Source: CAZICM01 sp964537685 (GTDB lineage Bacteria > Myxococcota_A > Polyangia > Polyangiales > Polyangiaceae). From it: a DNA stretch of 64,000 nucleotides. Under the pieces are notes generated by a model that had not been told where the DNA came from, did no database searches, and worked only from the letters and a program-made list of their open reading frames with translations. The stretch is from NCBI GenBank assembly GCA_964537685.1, contig CAZICM010000011.1, forward strand, positions 1 through 64,000, read 5' to 3'. Numbering within the stretch: position 1 is the stretch's first letter; the number at the start of each line of letters is the position of its first letter. Position numbers and translations under genes: made by a program. Positions 26,101-35,451 of this stretch are shown here, piece after piece.

Positions 26101-27891
26101 ATGAAGATCCCCTACGCCAATTGCGACTTCGCCGACATTCGCCGCGAAGGTTATTTCTATGTCGACAAAACGCCGTACATCCCTGCCATTGAAGAAGCGG
26201 GCGGCAAATACCTCATCTTCCTCCGCCCCCGCCGCTTTGGCAAATCCACGCTGCTCAGCACGCTTGAAAACTATTACGATATCGAGAAAGCAAACCAATT
26301 CGACGAACTCTTCGGCGGGCTATGGATTCACGCGCATCCCACGCCCAAGAAAAACAAATACCTCGTGCTCACGCTCGATTTCTCGCCTGTCGTTTCCGAA
26401 GGTTCAAGCGAAGACATCCGCAGAAGCTTTGCACGGCAGGTAAAGGCATCGGTTCAATCCTTTATTTCTCGCTATGCGGCCCGCCTTCCCCAACTTGCGC
26501 GTATCGACGCCAAGATCGATTCCTATCTGGATGATGCCGGAGGACTCCTCAGCGATCTCTTGACCATCATCGGGAATGCCGGCCTGCAGATGTATTTGCT
26601 CATCGACGAGTACGATCATTTTGGCAATCGCCTGCTCTCCGATGGACAAGATGAGCTCTACCGTCAGATTGTTCGGGGCACCGGTTTTGTGCGGAGTTTT
26701 TATGCAACCCTCAAAGCCTTCACGCGCACCAGCACCCTCGCGCGCATGTTTATCACAGGCGTCTCCCCGATCATGTTGGACGACTTGTCAAGCGGATTTA
26801 ATATTATCACGCATGCTTCTCAGCGCGACGCGCTCAATGGCTTAACAGGCTTTACGCAGGCTGAGGTGGAACAAGCGGTCGACACGCTGCTTCGCGACAA
26901 GCCCGAACTCGCGGCCGATCCCCGTATCGGCGACCGCGCGGCCCTGCTCCAAACGCTTGAAGAGTATTACAACGGATATCGGTTCAACAAGCGCGCCCGC
27001 GAAAAGATGTACAATTCAACTCTTGTGCTCTACTTTCTGCGCGAGCTTTATATCTCGGGCTTTTATCCCGATCAAATGCTCGATCTCAATGTGCGCACCG
27101 ATTATGGCCGCATCTACCGCATCGCGATGCTGGCCAGCTCCAAAGAAAGCGATACCCGCGAGTTCTTGGAAGAGATATTGACCAATGAATCGATCACAAG
27201 CCCGCTGGTCGAACAATTTGGCCTGTTGAGCATGTCGGGCTCCGCGCAGCTTATCTCGCTCTTTTATTATATGGGCATGCTCACCTTAAGCGCCAATGCC
27301 GCAAGCCAAAGCATTCCCGAGCTGGTTATCCCCAACCGGGTCATGCGCGAATTGCAATGGGAATATTTATCGGTGGCGATGGCCCAGCACGAAGGTATAC
27401 GGCTCAGCATGCGGGATATCGATTCAGCGCTGTCAATCATGGCCAATCGAGGCGATATTCAGCCCTTGCTCAGGGTCTTTCACGAGCATGTGATCAAGCG
27501 CCTCAGCAATCGCGATTTGATTCAGTTTGATGAGACGACCATGAAGCTGATGCTATTCGCCTATATGGCCCAGACCCAAGTCTTTAACCTAATGAGCGAG
27601 AAGGAATTTGCGCAAGGATATTGCGATTTGCTATTGGGGCTTCGGGGGCATGCGTCGGCGGCCAAATACGCCTGGATGATCGAAGCAAAATATGTGAAGA
27701 CCGATGCGCCGGTAGAGGCCATAGAACAAGCGGTTCAGCAAGGGTTTGAGCAAATCCAAAAATATGCATCGGACAAAGACTTGGTCGCGATGTTAACCCG
27801 GGGGCATTCGCTGAAGTCGGGCGTGCTGGTATTTGTCGGATTGAAGGACGTGTTGTTTAGGGCGTGGACTCCTCAAACGGCAACACCATAA
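26101..27891 (+). CDS. AAA-ATPase-like protein with C-terminal PD-(D/E)XK nuclease
   Basis: The protein has 596 residues. The opening IPYANCDFADIRREGYFYVDKT and the degenerate Walker A RPRRFGKST (42-50) define the AAA-ATPase-like family that is multicopy in many anaerobes and Myxococcota. Walker B is LLIDEYD (about 165-171). Near 510-530 the DLLL...AWMIEAKYVK motif is the PD-(D/E)XK nuclease active site of these proteins. They are often found near mobile or defence loci, but the biological role is not settled. It is probably translated almost leaderless from the promoter at 26060-26088. A second PD-(D/E)XK family gene lies 540 bases downstream. Confidence 0.85.
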   Translation: MKIPYANCDFADIRREGYFYVDKTPYIPAIEEAGGKYLIFLRPRRFGKSTLLSTLENYYDIEKANQFDELFGGLWIHAHPTPKKNKYLVLTLDFSPVVSEGSSEDIRRSFARQVKASVQSFISRYAARLPQLARIDAKIDSYLDDAGGLLSDLLTIIGNAGLQMYLLIDEYDHFGNRLLSDGQDELYRQIVRGTGFVRSFYATLKAFTRTSTLARMFITGVSPIMLDDLSSGFNIITHASQRDALNGLTGFTQAEVEQAVDTLLRDKPELAADPRIGDRAALLQTLEEYYNGYRFNKRAREKMYNSTLVLYFLRELYISGFYPDQMLDLNVRTDYGRIYRIAMLASSKESDTREFLEEILTNESITSPLVEQFGLLSMSGSAQLISLFYYMGMLTLSANAASQSIPELVIPNRVMRELQWEYLSVAMAQHEGIRLSMRDIDSALSIMANRGDIQPLLRVFHEHVIKRLSNRDLIQFDETTMKLMLFAYMAQTQVFNLMSEKEFAQGYCDLLLGLRGHASAAKYAWMIEAKYVKTDAPVEAIEQAVQQGFEQIQKYASDKDLVAMLTRGHSLKSGVLVFVGLKDVLFRAWTPQTATP

Positions 27892-27936
27892 GCTGCCGCT
27901 TCGAACATTGAAGCCATTGATTTTCCAAGGAGTCAG

Positions 27937-28377
27937 GTGGAAGCGAAAACGGACAAAGCATCGGACACGACCTTATCGGTCGGTGCGCATCGCGTGCAGT
28001 TTTCTCCACCCGGCCTCATCCGGGTAGAATGGAACGGCCCGTGTTCACGCGATGATTTTGCACGCGTCATCGAATGGACAGACCAACAGGTTCAGCGAAA
28101 ACCCTATGTAATGCTGGCGAATTTGGCCCGCCTAGGAATCGTCGATCCCGAAGCGCGAAGATTTTCCGCCACAGACACTCGATTTTCGTACATCACACGT
28201 ATCGCCTTCATTGGGGCGAGTTTTCAACACCGAGTCATCATCACGCTCATTTCGCGTGCGATAGACTTCTTCCACAAAGAACAGCGCGGACAAATGCGGT
28301 TTTTTGATTCCGAAGCAGATGCGTTGAATTGGCTGACGCAAGAGTACGCGCAAATCCATGCAGCAATTGGAGAATGA
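27937..28377 (+). CDS. Small STAS/SpoIIAA-like protein
   Basis: The protein has 146 residues from GTG 27937, placed four bases after AAGGAG. No signal or membrane segment is seen. The alternating pattern, with LIRVEWNGPCSRDDFARVIEWTD and a late RFFDSEADALNWL, resembles the SpoIIAA/STAS-like family of myxobacteria, in which the final helix often reads DEAxALxWL. It probably binds a partner or small ligand rather than catalysing. It lies alone between two nuclease-family genes, and its role there is unknown. Confidence 0.6.
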   Translation: MEAKTDKASDTTLSVGAHRVQFSPPGLIRVEWNGPCSRDDFARVIEWTDQQVQRKPYVMLANLARLGIVDPEARRFSATDTRFSYITRIAFIGASFQHRVIITLISRAIDFFHKEQRGQMRFFDSEADALNWLTQEYAQIHAAIGE

Positions 28378-28399
28378 TGGCGGGCAGGGGCACTTTTTC

Positions 28400-28428
28400 T
28401 TGGCGTATGGCGCCGCATCGGGTAGATT
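28400..28428 (+). promoter_or_regulatory. Promoter giving a leaderless Rpn-family transcript
   Basis: TTGGCG (28400-28405) and TAGATT (28423-28428) are 17 bases apart. Only six bases separate the -10 from the ATG at 28435, so transcription should begin on the start codon itself. Confidence 0.55.
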
Positions 28429-28434
28429 CTCCGC

Positions 28435-29367
28435 ATGATCGACGTTGTACCGCTGCGCTATGGCACGGCATTTAAAAAGGCATTCTCCGATCCAGAGGTT
28501 CTGTCCGCATTTGTCCGCGATGTTCTGGGCGTCGAGCTGCACTTCACCAAAGTCGAGCAGGAAAAAGCATTTCTTCCCCCTGTTGGCAAGATCGATGTCC
28601 GCTTCGATCTCTTTGCCGAGGATGAAGAAAACCGGGCCATCGTCGAGCTGCAGCATGTGCGCGAAATCGACGCGTTCTCCCGCTTTTATTACTACCACCT
28701 GGTCGCACAGATCGAACAGGTATCGAGCAACAAGAAATACGCCGTGGATCGAACGGTATACACGATCGTGGTGCTGACGAGACTGCCTCAAGACGAGCAT
28801 TTGCGCTTCGATCTGGCGTCGCAATCGAGCGATATCATCACGCACGATGGCAGGCCGCTCGGACTGTTTATGCACAGGATTGTGTTTGTGAACCCTCGGG
28901 CGCTGTCGCCCTCGACGCCGCCCGCGTTAAGGCATTGGCTCGAGTTATTTGAAGACTCGCTCGATCGCACCATCGATGAGACAGCGTTCCCAGATCCTCT
29001 ATTTAGGCGGGTCATCGATGCGATTGAGACAACGCATTTATCGCCTCAAGAGGCGTATTGGTTTATTGAAGAGGCGGAGTGGGAAGACACCAAGACCGCG
29101 GAGAGGCGCGAGGGCAAAGAAGAAGGGCTGCGCGAGGGCAAAGAAGAAGGGCTGCGCGAGGGCGAGCGCAAAGGGCGCCGCGAGGGCAAAGAAGAAGGAC
29201 TGCGTGAAGGCAAACGCGAAGGACTCCAACAGGCGATCACCGACCTCTGCGACGTTTTGGGTATCGAACTCAACGAAGACCGCAAGGCCCAGCTTAAGCA
29301 TCTCGACATCGATAGCCTTGAAGCCCTTCGCGGGCAAATGAAAAGGGCGAAAGCCTGGCCGCGCTAA
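28435..29367 (+). CDS. Rpn/PDDEXK transposase-family nuclease with tandem-repeat coil
   Basis: The 310-residue protein is of the Rpn (recombination-promoting nuclease) group. It shows the opening RYGTAFKKAFSDPEVL, the nuclease core GKIDVRFDLF...IVELQ (Asp 58, Glu 71, Gln 73) and the downstream FYYYHLVAQIEQ region. Rpn proteins cut DNA and raise recA-independent recombination in E. coli. Residues about 222-265 are a charged coiled coil of repeated EGKEEGLR units encoded by five 24-base DNA repeats (29107-29226), so its length can vary by slippage. No terminal repeats flank the gene, so it is not itself a complete transposon. Confidence 0.88.
   Translation: MIDVVPLRYGTAFKKAFSDPEVLSAFVRDVLGVELHFTKVEQEKAFLPPVGKIDVRFDLFAEDEENRAIVELQHVREIDAFSRFYYYHLVAQIEQVSSNKKYAVDRTVYTIVVLTRLPQDEHLRFDLASQSSDIITHDGRPLGLFMHRIVFVNPRALSPSTPPALRHWLELFEDSLDRTIDETAFPDPLFRRVIDAIETTHLSPQEAYWFIEEAEWEDTKTAERREGKEEGLREGKEEGLREGERKGRREGKEEGLREGKREGLQQAITDLCDVLGIELNEDRKAQLKHLDIDSLEALRGQMKRAKAWPR
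29107..29226 (+). repeat. Five 24-bp in-frame tandem repeats
   Basis: Units start at 29107, 29131, 29155, 29179 and 29203. The first two are identical and the others diverge slightly. Each encodes eight residues of a Glu/Lys/Gly coil, so gain or loss of units keeps the frame of the nuclease gene. Confidence 0.9.
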
Positions 29368-29507
29368 ACGCGCGCGCATATCGGCAGGCACCGGTGAAGG
29401 GTTGGGGTAGCTCGGCGTGCCCAAGGGGCCAAACCTGTCCCCACCGTTCCCAAACGGACTTCGCCCCCGCATCGCCCCCTGTCACCTACCAAAGCCAGAG
29501 CATAGCG

Positions 29508-31430
29508 CTACAACATCTGCTCCATCTGCATAATCTTATCCTCCAAATCAGGCTTCTTCATCGGCGCCGCCGGACTCGGACTCGGCGGCGCATGCATCCG
29601 CCTCCGCTGCACATCCAATATCAGCGATGGCGGATACTCCACCTGATACGATACCCGTATCTCCCGCTCCTCCTTCGGCTTTAATGTCAAATTAAACCGG
29701 AAAATACCCTTCTCATCCGCCTTCTCATTCGGCGTTATCTTCACGTTGCTTACCCGGATATCGCTGTTCTCCGATACGGGGATACGCTCCGCCAGTACCA
29801 AACTCACATCCTTATCCGATAAATTCCTTACCTTGCTCACAAACGATAATTGCATCCGCGTCCGCGAATCCCTCACCAATGAGCTCTGCTTCTTATCCAG
29901 CTCCCTCGTAAGCTTCACCTGATCCGCAACGCTAAAGAATACCGAAAAATCCTCGTCCTTCGCCACAAAGTCGATATCCGTCATCCCCAAAAATGCCCCA
30001 TCCTGATAGCGCGCCACACTCCCAGGCAATAGCGGCTGACTCGTCTTGTTGTTCATCTGCATCGTTATCGCCGCATTCAGCGACTCCTCAGGCGCCGCCA
30101 TAATTCGCCGCTGCGCCTTCAGCCGGCTGCTCCCAATCCGCAGCCGTATCGCCCGCCCATCCGAACGCACAATCGCCGGATCTTTCGATGCAAAATGCGC
30201 CGTCGTCCCCCGCGTCTGCAACCCCTGAAAAATCTGCACCGTCTTGCTCTGCGTCCGCTCCAATAACTCTAAATTGCTCGCATAATATTGCTCAAAACGC
30301 TCCATCTCCGATACCCGCTGCGATGGCGCTTGATTCATCCGGTTCCAGGATCGGTTCTGCTCTTCATACTTCTGCTGCGCGCTGCTAAACGATGTCATCC
30401 GCCTCGTCATCGTCCTGCTCGTTTCCTGGGTCTTACCCAGCGCCAGCATCTGAAGCTCCGGAATCCGCTCGCTGTCCGTCGACGATTGCGTCGAAAAATA
30501 AAGCTCCGCGTTGTTCCAATCCTCCCCCGTCGTTTGAGTCACCGATGCAAAGGAATTCAGCTCGATGGTATCCGGATCATTGGCACTTGTGCGAATCTCA
30601 TGCATCGGCTCCCATGTTGCCCCAGGTGTCGCGTACGTCAAAGATAGCGTCGCATTGTTTGCCCCGCTCCCTTGCACCATCACCGATACCGTCGTTTCCT
30701 CGAGCTTGGTCAGCCGGCTCAGCTCCTCCAAATTCCGCGCGCTCGCTTCAACCTCGGGAGCAAGCTTCTCTCGCTCCGCCTCCGCATTCCGCCTCGCCTC
30801 TGCCGTCTTACGCAGCGATCCACTCACAAAATCAACCACTTGACCATAGGTGTCGACCTTGATATCCTTTTTTACACCATCATCGGCCAGCTTCTCCACC
30901 GAAAAGACCTTAATCGACTCCACATGCTGCTTCTGCGCCTGCAAAATCGCCAGCTCATCATCCAGCGCCTGAAGCTTCCTCAGCAAATCCTTGTGCTTTT
31001 GCTCCGCCTTCTGAAAACCCTCGTCCGTCGAGCGCGCTAGAAATCGCCGCTCCACGCTCACATCCACAATCTTTCCCGCGCTCGCCGCCGCTCTCACCGA
31101 GCCTTCATCCACCCAGCCGGGCAGCTTGCGAAAACGATAAACCGTGGCTTCCGCGCTCAGCGCCACCACAGCCTCCCGTGTGATCATCGCCCGGTCCGAA
31201 TACACCGTCACCTTGGTAATGCGCGACGCAATCCCCTTATCTGCAGGGTCTTCAGTCTTATCGTTGACTTGAGCCGCCAGTGAAAATACAGGAGGCGTTG
31301 GAGCTATCGGTGCCCCAGCCGAATTGGCCGTTGTAGGTGGGGGAGTGGCTGTGCATCCGATTGTTGGAAGGCTCAGCGCCAGGGTTAAAGAAAGGGCAAA
31401 GCGTGGATAAACAGAGGGAGTGGTTTTCAT
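29508..31430 (-). CDS. MuiA-like (DUF4139/DUF4140) lipoprotein
   Basis: The protein has 640 residues. The signal ends TIGC (Cys 26). Residues about 68-110 match the N-terminal domain of the mucoidy-inhibitor MuiA family (VTVYSDRAMITREAVV). Coiled coil follows (about 140-250), then the C-terminal domain with SVMVQGSGANNATLSLTYATPGATWEPMHEIR and the closing KPKEEREIRVSYQVEYPP. Its biochemical role is unknown; the name comes from suppression of mucoidy. It follows the gene at 31471-32949 after 40 bases, so the two are probably co-transcribed. Confidence 0.82.
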   Translation of the reverse strand: MKTTPSVYPRFALSLTLALSLPTIGCTATPPPTTANSAGAPIAPTPPVFSLAAQVNDKTEDPADKGIASRITKVTVYSDRAMITREAVVALSAEATVYRFRKLPGWVDEGSVRAAASAGKIVDVSVERRFLARSTDEGFQKAEQKHKDLLRKLQALDDELAILQAQKQHVESIKVFSVEKLADDGVKKDIKVDTYGQVVDFVSGSLRKTAEARRNAEAEREKLAPEVEASARNLEELSRLTKLEETTVSVMVQGSGANNATLSLTYATPGATWEPMHEIRTSANDPDTIELNSFASVTQTTGEDWNNAELYFSTQSSTDSERIPELQMLALGKTQETSRTMTRRMTSFSSAQQKYEEQNRSWNRMNQAPSQRVSEMERFEQYYASNLELLERTQSKTVQIFQGLQTRGTTAHFASKDPAIVRSDGRAIRLRIGSSRLKAQRRIMAAPEESLNAAITMQMNNKTSQPLLPGSVARYQDGAFLGMTDIDFVAKDEDFSVFFSVADQVKLTRELDKKQSSLVRDSRTRMQLSFVSKVRNLSDKDVSLVLAERIPVSENSDIRVSNVKITPNEKADEKGIFRFNLTLKPKEEREIRVSYQVEYPPSLILDVQRRRMHAPPSPSPAAPMKKPDLEDKIMQMEQML

Positions 31431-31470
31431 GGCGAATATCTTCTCAAAAATGGCTTTGACGCATCAGCCC

Positions 31471-32949
31471 TCACTTGGGTTTAGCGTCCGCCTTCATATC
31501 GATAATCCGGGGCTTTTTGGGCTCGTAGCATATCAGCTCTGGATGCTCATCCTTCATATTCGCCTTTACATGTTCAATCACCGCCTCGCCCTGCTCCTTG
31601 CTCTTCACCGCAATCCCCAGCACCCGCTGATCTTCCCAGTACTCCATCAGCGTGATTTCAGAAACCTGGGGAAAGGTCGAGAGCGCCTTGCGCGTCGTGG
31701 GATAGGTGTATTTTGAATCGTTTTTCCAAGATACTTCATAGAGATACACAAAAGGCGTCTTGCAATCGCCTTCCACATCCAGCCCCGACTTCTCCACCAG
31801 CTTCGCCGCTCCACCCGGCGCGGATACCCATATATTGTCCTGCTCATCCATGGTCATCGTCGAGAAAGACATGGGCCAGGGCAATTGAGCGATGGCCGTC
31901 CATTGCCCATCGTCCAAACGGTAAATGGTCCGCTTCATCAGGCCGTGCAATTTGCGGGAGCGCGATACAAACAGCTTTGAAAAAGGCCGTTCCAGCTTGG
32001 GCAGAGGCTCAATTTTCCCCTCGTTGTAGCGAAGCGCAGGGTGCGTGTCCATCCACAGTTCATCCCCCTTGCCCCGTATCAGCCTCGCAAAAAACGACAC
32101 CTTGCCAATCATCGAAGACAGCTCAATAATCCTCGATTTACCCGGCTGATCCCATACCTCGGCCGCTGGACGCGACTCCCGCTCACACACATTCCCCACC
32201 GTTACAAGCGTGCCCTTTTCGGTGACGGCCAACCCCCGGAATGGTAGCGCGATCGTGCTGTCTTTGCTTTTGCCCAGAAAGGTCTGTTGCTGGACTTCTT
32301 CGTCGGTGCAATCCATTTTGGTGGCCAAGGTCGGGTTGATAACCAGTCCCGGACCCCGGATCGTCTTAATGACATAAGACTCATACATATCATAGCCCCC
32401 GACAATGGTTGTCTTGCCGAGCTTGCCCGTACCGATAAACCAACCCATGCCTCCGCCCGGAGAAAAGGTCACGGCGGCACCTTTGCTGCCGGTGAGGGGA
32501 AAGAGCGTAGGTTGCGCGGCCCTACCATTGACCGATGAATACAGAACATCGATTCCATCGGCCATCGAGCCCAGCACCCGATTGATTTGGCTGCCCCCGA
32601 GCCATTGATTGGTTTCTGGAATCGAGCCCAGCCATTCAATTTTATCGTCCAAAATGCGGCCAACCTTCAGCCCGGAGACAACGATCAGCGCATCGTCGAC
32701 GCCATAAAAGTCGAATCCTTTCGCGGGTTCAAACAACTGGGGAACCAGCGTTGGAATCGGCTTTTTGGCGGGCGGAACAGGCGCCTTTTCCAGCGATGCC
32801 GCGCTTGCACTCGGAGACGCGCTCTGCACAGGCAGCGCCGACTGAATAGAAGGGGCTTCTTTTTCCGCGGACGGAGCCGATTTATTGCCGCAGGACGACG
32901 TCAGAACACAAAGAACAAAGGCGGGGAAAAGAGAGACGCGCAGGCTCAT
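31471..32949 (-). CDS. Lipoprotein of unknown function, propeller-like
   Basis: The protein has 492 residues from ATG 32949, the start that gives a clean lipoprotein signal (SSC, Cys 20). A Ser/Ala/Pro linker precedes a beta-rich body with blade-like pieces such as GFDFYGVDDALIVVSGLKVGRI, LAVTEKGTLVTVGN and MTMDEQDNIWVSAPGGA, suggesting a beta-propeller sensor. The last 90 residues differ and include YPTTRKALSTFPQVSEITLMEYWEDQRVLGIAV. I do not recognise the family. It is probably the first gene of an operon with the MuiA-like lipoprotein. Confidence 0.7.
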   Translation of the reverse strand: MSLRVSLFPAFVLCVLTSSCGNKSAPSAEKEAPSIQSALPVQSASPSASAASLEKAPVPPAKKPIPTLVPQLFEPAKGFDFYGVDDALIVVSGLKVGRILDDKIEWLGSIPETNQWLGGSQINRVLGSMADGIDVLYSSVNGRAAQPTLFPLTGSKGAAVTFSPGGGMGWFIGTGKLGKTTIVGGYDMYESYVIKTIRGPGLVINPTLATKMDCTDEEVQQQTFLGKSKDSTIALPFRGLAVTEKGTLVTVGNVCERESRPAAEVWDQPGKSRIIELSSMIGKVSFFARLIRGKGDELWMDTHPALRYNEGKIEPLPKLERPFSKLFVSRSRKLHGLMKRTIYRLDDGQWTAIAQLPWPMSFSTMTMDEQDNIWVSAPGGAAKLVEKSGLDVEGDCKTPFVYLYEVSWKNDSKYTYPTTRKALSTFPQVSEITLMEYWEDQRVLGIAVKSKEQGEAVIEHVKANMKDEHPELICYEPKKPRIIDMKADAKPK

Positions 32950-33003
32950 GATGGGATCCTCGGGTGCGGTTCTATCACGCCCGGTCTGGACACCCATCAA
33001 GAT

Positions 33004-34257
33004 TTACGCCGCCGCCTTCCTCACCAAATCGCGCTTGCGCCTCGCCGCTGGATCGTCATACAAAAACACGATCGTAAATACAACAAATACGATCCAAAGC
33101 ACGCCCAGATGCCAAATCAAAGGCAACCCCCCAAATTTCTCGGCAACTTGACCGGCAATGGGAGGCCCAATCAACATTCCGCTCGCATAGAAGACATTAT
33201 AAATTGAATTGGAACGGCTATAATCCCTGGGCGCTACAATCACACCTTGCAGGGCTAGGCTAATGGGCGAAATCGTGGCAAAGGTCGCTCCCGAGCCAAA
33301 GGTCACCAGGCACATCAGCCAATACGCATCCAAAAAGACAAATCCCACCACGCATAGAATGCCCACGCATCCTAGAATGCGCATCATCAGTAAATGTCCA
33401 ATTCGATCGGCAATTCGGCCAAATGCGTTGGAACACAAAAGAAGTCCCAAACAAAAAAGCGCCGGAAAGATAACCGTATTCTTCTCGGGAATATGCTTTT
33501 CCTCCTTGAGGTACAGCGGCAAAAACAGAACGGCCGCCGCCTGAAAATACCCATAGGCAAAACTGCCAAAGCACGAGGTTTTCACCTTCCACAAAAGCGA
33601 AAGCATTCCAATATTTGCTTGGCTATCGGCGCCCTCTTTGGCCTCCGAATGCTCGCCTTCGGCACGCTTCGCAGACGGCAATTGATCGGGCGCTTCATCG
33701 CGCGGCAAGAGAAAGAGCGAAAACAGCCCCGACGCGATGGCAAATACACCTGAAACAATAAAGGCCGTGTACATCGGCGCCACATACACAATGCCCATCG
33801 ACAAGAGCGGCCCCGCCACATATCCGCTCGACAGCCAAATCGCATACAGCGTCGTCAAATAGGCTTTGCGCCCGGGCTCCGCGCGCATCAGCAAAATGGT
33901 TTCCGAGCCCACCCACACGCCCGCCGAAAAAATCCCATCCAAAAAACGAACGGCGGCGATCGCTTCAAAGCTCCTTAAAAAGGGAAAGGCAACAACCGTG
34001 GTCGAGTATAAAAAAAGACTGCAAACCAAGGTCCATTTGGCGCTTACCCTGCGGATTAAATAGCCCGCGGGAAGCGCCGAAAGCACCACACCCGCGCCGA
34101 AAAAAATGGCCAGATAGCCAATTTTTCCCTTTGAAAATCCGATCGCATTTAAATGCAGCGAAGACAGGGCGATCGAGATTCCACAAGCAATTCCAAAGAG
34201 CAGCGTCGAACGGAAGAGGACGCGCAGATGTGCATCAAGCGAAGAAGAAGAGGACAC
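33004..34257 (-). CDS. Major facilitator superfamily transporter
   Basis: The 417-residue protein starts at GTG 34257 and has twelve predicted helices. The MFS loop motif between helices 2 and 3 reads GYLIRRVSAKW, and the matching second-half loop reads GRIADRIGH. The central loop (about 185-215) is charged. Closest by eye are small drug or sugar exporters of the YcaD type, but the substrate cannot be told. It ends 55 bases upstream of the lipoprotein gene on the same strand. Confidence 0.85.
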   Translation of the reverse strand: MSSSSSLDAHLRVLFRSTLLFGIACGISIALSSLHLNAIGFSKGKIGYLAIFFGAGVVLSALPAGYLIRRVSAKWTLVCSLFLYSTTVVAFPFLRSFEAIAAVRFLDGIFSAGVWVGSETILLMRAEPGRKAYLTTLYAIWLSSGYVAGPLLSMGIVYVAPMYTAFIVSGVFAIASGLFSLFLLPRDEAPDQLPSAKRAEGEHSEAKEGADSQANIGMLSLLWKVKTSCFGSFAYGYFQAAAVLFLPLYLKEEKHIPEKNTVIFPALFCLGLLLCSNAFGRIADRIGHLLMMRILGCVGILCVVGFVFLDAYWLMCLVTFGSGATFATISPISLALQGVIVAPRDYSRSNSIYNVFYASGMLIGPPIAGQVAEKFGGLPLIWHLGVLWIVFVVFTIVFLYDDPAARRKRDLVRKAAA

Positions 34258-34364
34258 GGCTCGCCTCTACCACGGATGCGGATCTTTTTTTCATTGAATG
34301 CGCACAGCCTCCATTCTTCGCGAGCATTGACGGCCCGATATCGGATCGCTTAGACCTGTGCGCT

Positions 34365-35102
34365 ATGGCTACGACCAAACTCAATCAAATCATCGCCGTC
34401 GAAAAATCGGTGAAGGGAAAAGCCCACGCCGAAATAACCGAGGCGCATCAGCAGCTTCAAAAACCCGCGCTTCTCTCGGGCATTTCGCGCGTGTACCGGC
34501 CCAAGGATGAAGAGGGCGAGAGGCTTCCTGCCGAGGCGACGCGCGTGCAGATGCGCGCCGAGGACGCCATTAAAAAAACAACGGCCGCCCTGACCGAGCT
34601 TTTCGATGTCGTCGCCACCAAGGATTGGGCGAACTGCGAGGCCCGCGCCGATGTGGTCGTCGATGGACAAGTGCTTCTTTCAAAGGTCCCCGTGACTTAT
34701 TTGCTCTTCTTGGAAAAGCAATTGGTCGATCTGCATACCTTTATCAAAAAGCTTCCTGTGCTCGATCCATCTGAAACGTGGATCGAAGACGCCGCGCAAA
34801 ACTGCTTTGCGACCGAGCCCGTGGAAACCGTGCGCACCAAAAAAGTCCCGCGCAATCATGTGAAAGCCGAGGCCACCGAAAAGCATCCCGCGCAAGTCGA
34901 GGTTTATTATGAAGACATCGCCGTCGGCTATTGGCGCACCATTAAATATTCAGGAGCCATGCCCCAAAAGCGCGTCGCTGAATTGTTGGGCCGCGTCGAA
35001 AACCTGCAGCGCGCGGTCAAGTTTGCCCGCGAAGAAGCCAATGGAATGGAAGTGACCCAGAAAAAAGCCGGCGACGCCGTGTTTAGCTATCTCTTCCGCT
35101 AG
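34365..35102 (+). CDS. Conserved cytoplasmic protein of unknown function
   Basis: The protein has 245 residues from ATG 34365; the frame is open further upstream but reads antisense through the MFS gene. It has no signal or membrane helix. Strongly patterned segments (KLNQIIAVEKSVKGKAHAEI, ALLSGISRVYRPKDEEGE, VTYLLFLEKQLVDLHTFI, KVPRNHVKAEATEKHPAQVE) look like a conserved uncharacterised family that I associate mainly with Actinobacteria. If that memory is right, this is a candidate transferred gene. Function is unknown. Confidence 0.75.
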   Translation: MATTKLNQIIAVEKSVKGKAHAEITEAHQQLQKPALLSGISRVYRPKDEEGERLPAEATRVQMRAEDAIKKTTAALTELFDVVATKDWANCEARADVVVDGQVLLSKVPVTYLLFLEKQLVDLHTFIKKLPVLDPSETWIEDAAQNCFATEPVETVRTKKVPRNHVKAEATEKHPAQVEVYYEDIAVGYWRTIKYSGAMPQKRVAELLGRVENLQRAVKFAREEANGMEVTQKKAGDAVFSYLFR

Positions 35103-35149
35103 TTCATTGACACTTCCCACGCTTTGGCCGCACATTGATCGCGAGCCAA

Positions 35150-35223
35150 GCTGAGCTTCAGACTTAAGCTCAACCCTCCCCCAAAATGCGGTCATGTGCG
35201 CGGTTCGAATCCCGCCCGGGTCA
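35150..35223 (+). ncRNA. tRNA-like remnant A
   Basis: A T-loop TTCGAAT (35204-35210) flanked by GG and CC, followed by an acceptor-like CCCGGGTCA, marks the 3' half of a tRNA-like sequence. The 5' half does not fold canonically: a seven-pair stem TGAGCTT/AAGCTCA replaces the anticodon arm and no acceptor partner is seen. It is best read as a degenerate tRNA. Confidence 0.3.
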
Positions 35224-35283
35224 TTTGTTTTCGTACGCTGTTTGTAAACGTTGAGGCCCGGTAGCCCAAATGGAAGAGGCGCC

Positions 35284-35395
35284 GCAGGGGGTGAAATTGA
35301 GACTATTGCTCAAGCTTCAGCATTGCCGTCGGAGGTTGTCTCAAATACCTAAAAGCGAACTCGCTAGATACTGGTTCAAATCCGGTCCTCTCCGC
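35284..35395 (+). ncRNA. tRNA-like element B (class II-like)
   Basis: A perfect T-arm, ACTGG/CCGGT around TTCAAAT (35370-35386), lies after a GCGA/TCGC variable-arm-like hairpin. The 3' strand TCTCCGC (35389-35395) can pair with GCAGGGG (35284-35290) with one mismatch and two G-U pairs. The beginning, GGGTGAAATTGA, resembles a tRNA-Leu. At 112 bases it is too long, with an extra TTGAGAC/GTCTCAA stem (35297-35303 with 35338-35344), and no normal anticodon arm is found. A separate D-arm-like piece (35253-35280) lies just before it. Confidence 0.35.
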
Positions 35396-35400
35396 TGTTC

Positions 35401-35430
35401 ATAACGATCGAATTGAAATTTTATCGTTAT
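35401..35430. repeat. Perfect inverted repeat between tRNA-like elements
   Basis: ATAACGAT (35401-35408) and ATCGTTAT (35423-35430) form an eight-pair stem with a 14-base AT-rich loop. It separates tRNA-like elements B and C. Confidence 0.6.
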
Positions 35431-35451
35431 GGACATGAATGCAATACATAT

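Noticed and set aside
26101..29367. A complete insertion sequence or defence island
   Set aside because: No terminal inverted repeats, target duplication or further defence genes were found around the two nuclease-family genes.
35253..35395. A tRNA interrupted by a small intron, or a tmRNA
   Set aside because: No matching acceptor ends for a tRNA starting at 35253, the insert is too short for a group I intron, and no tag-peptide frame is seen.
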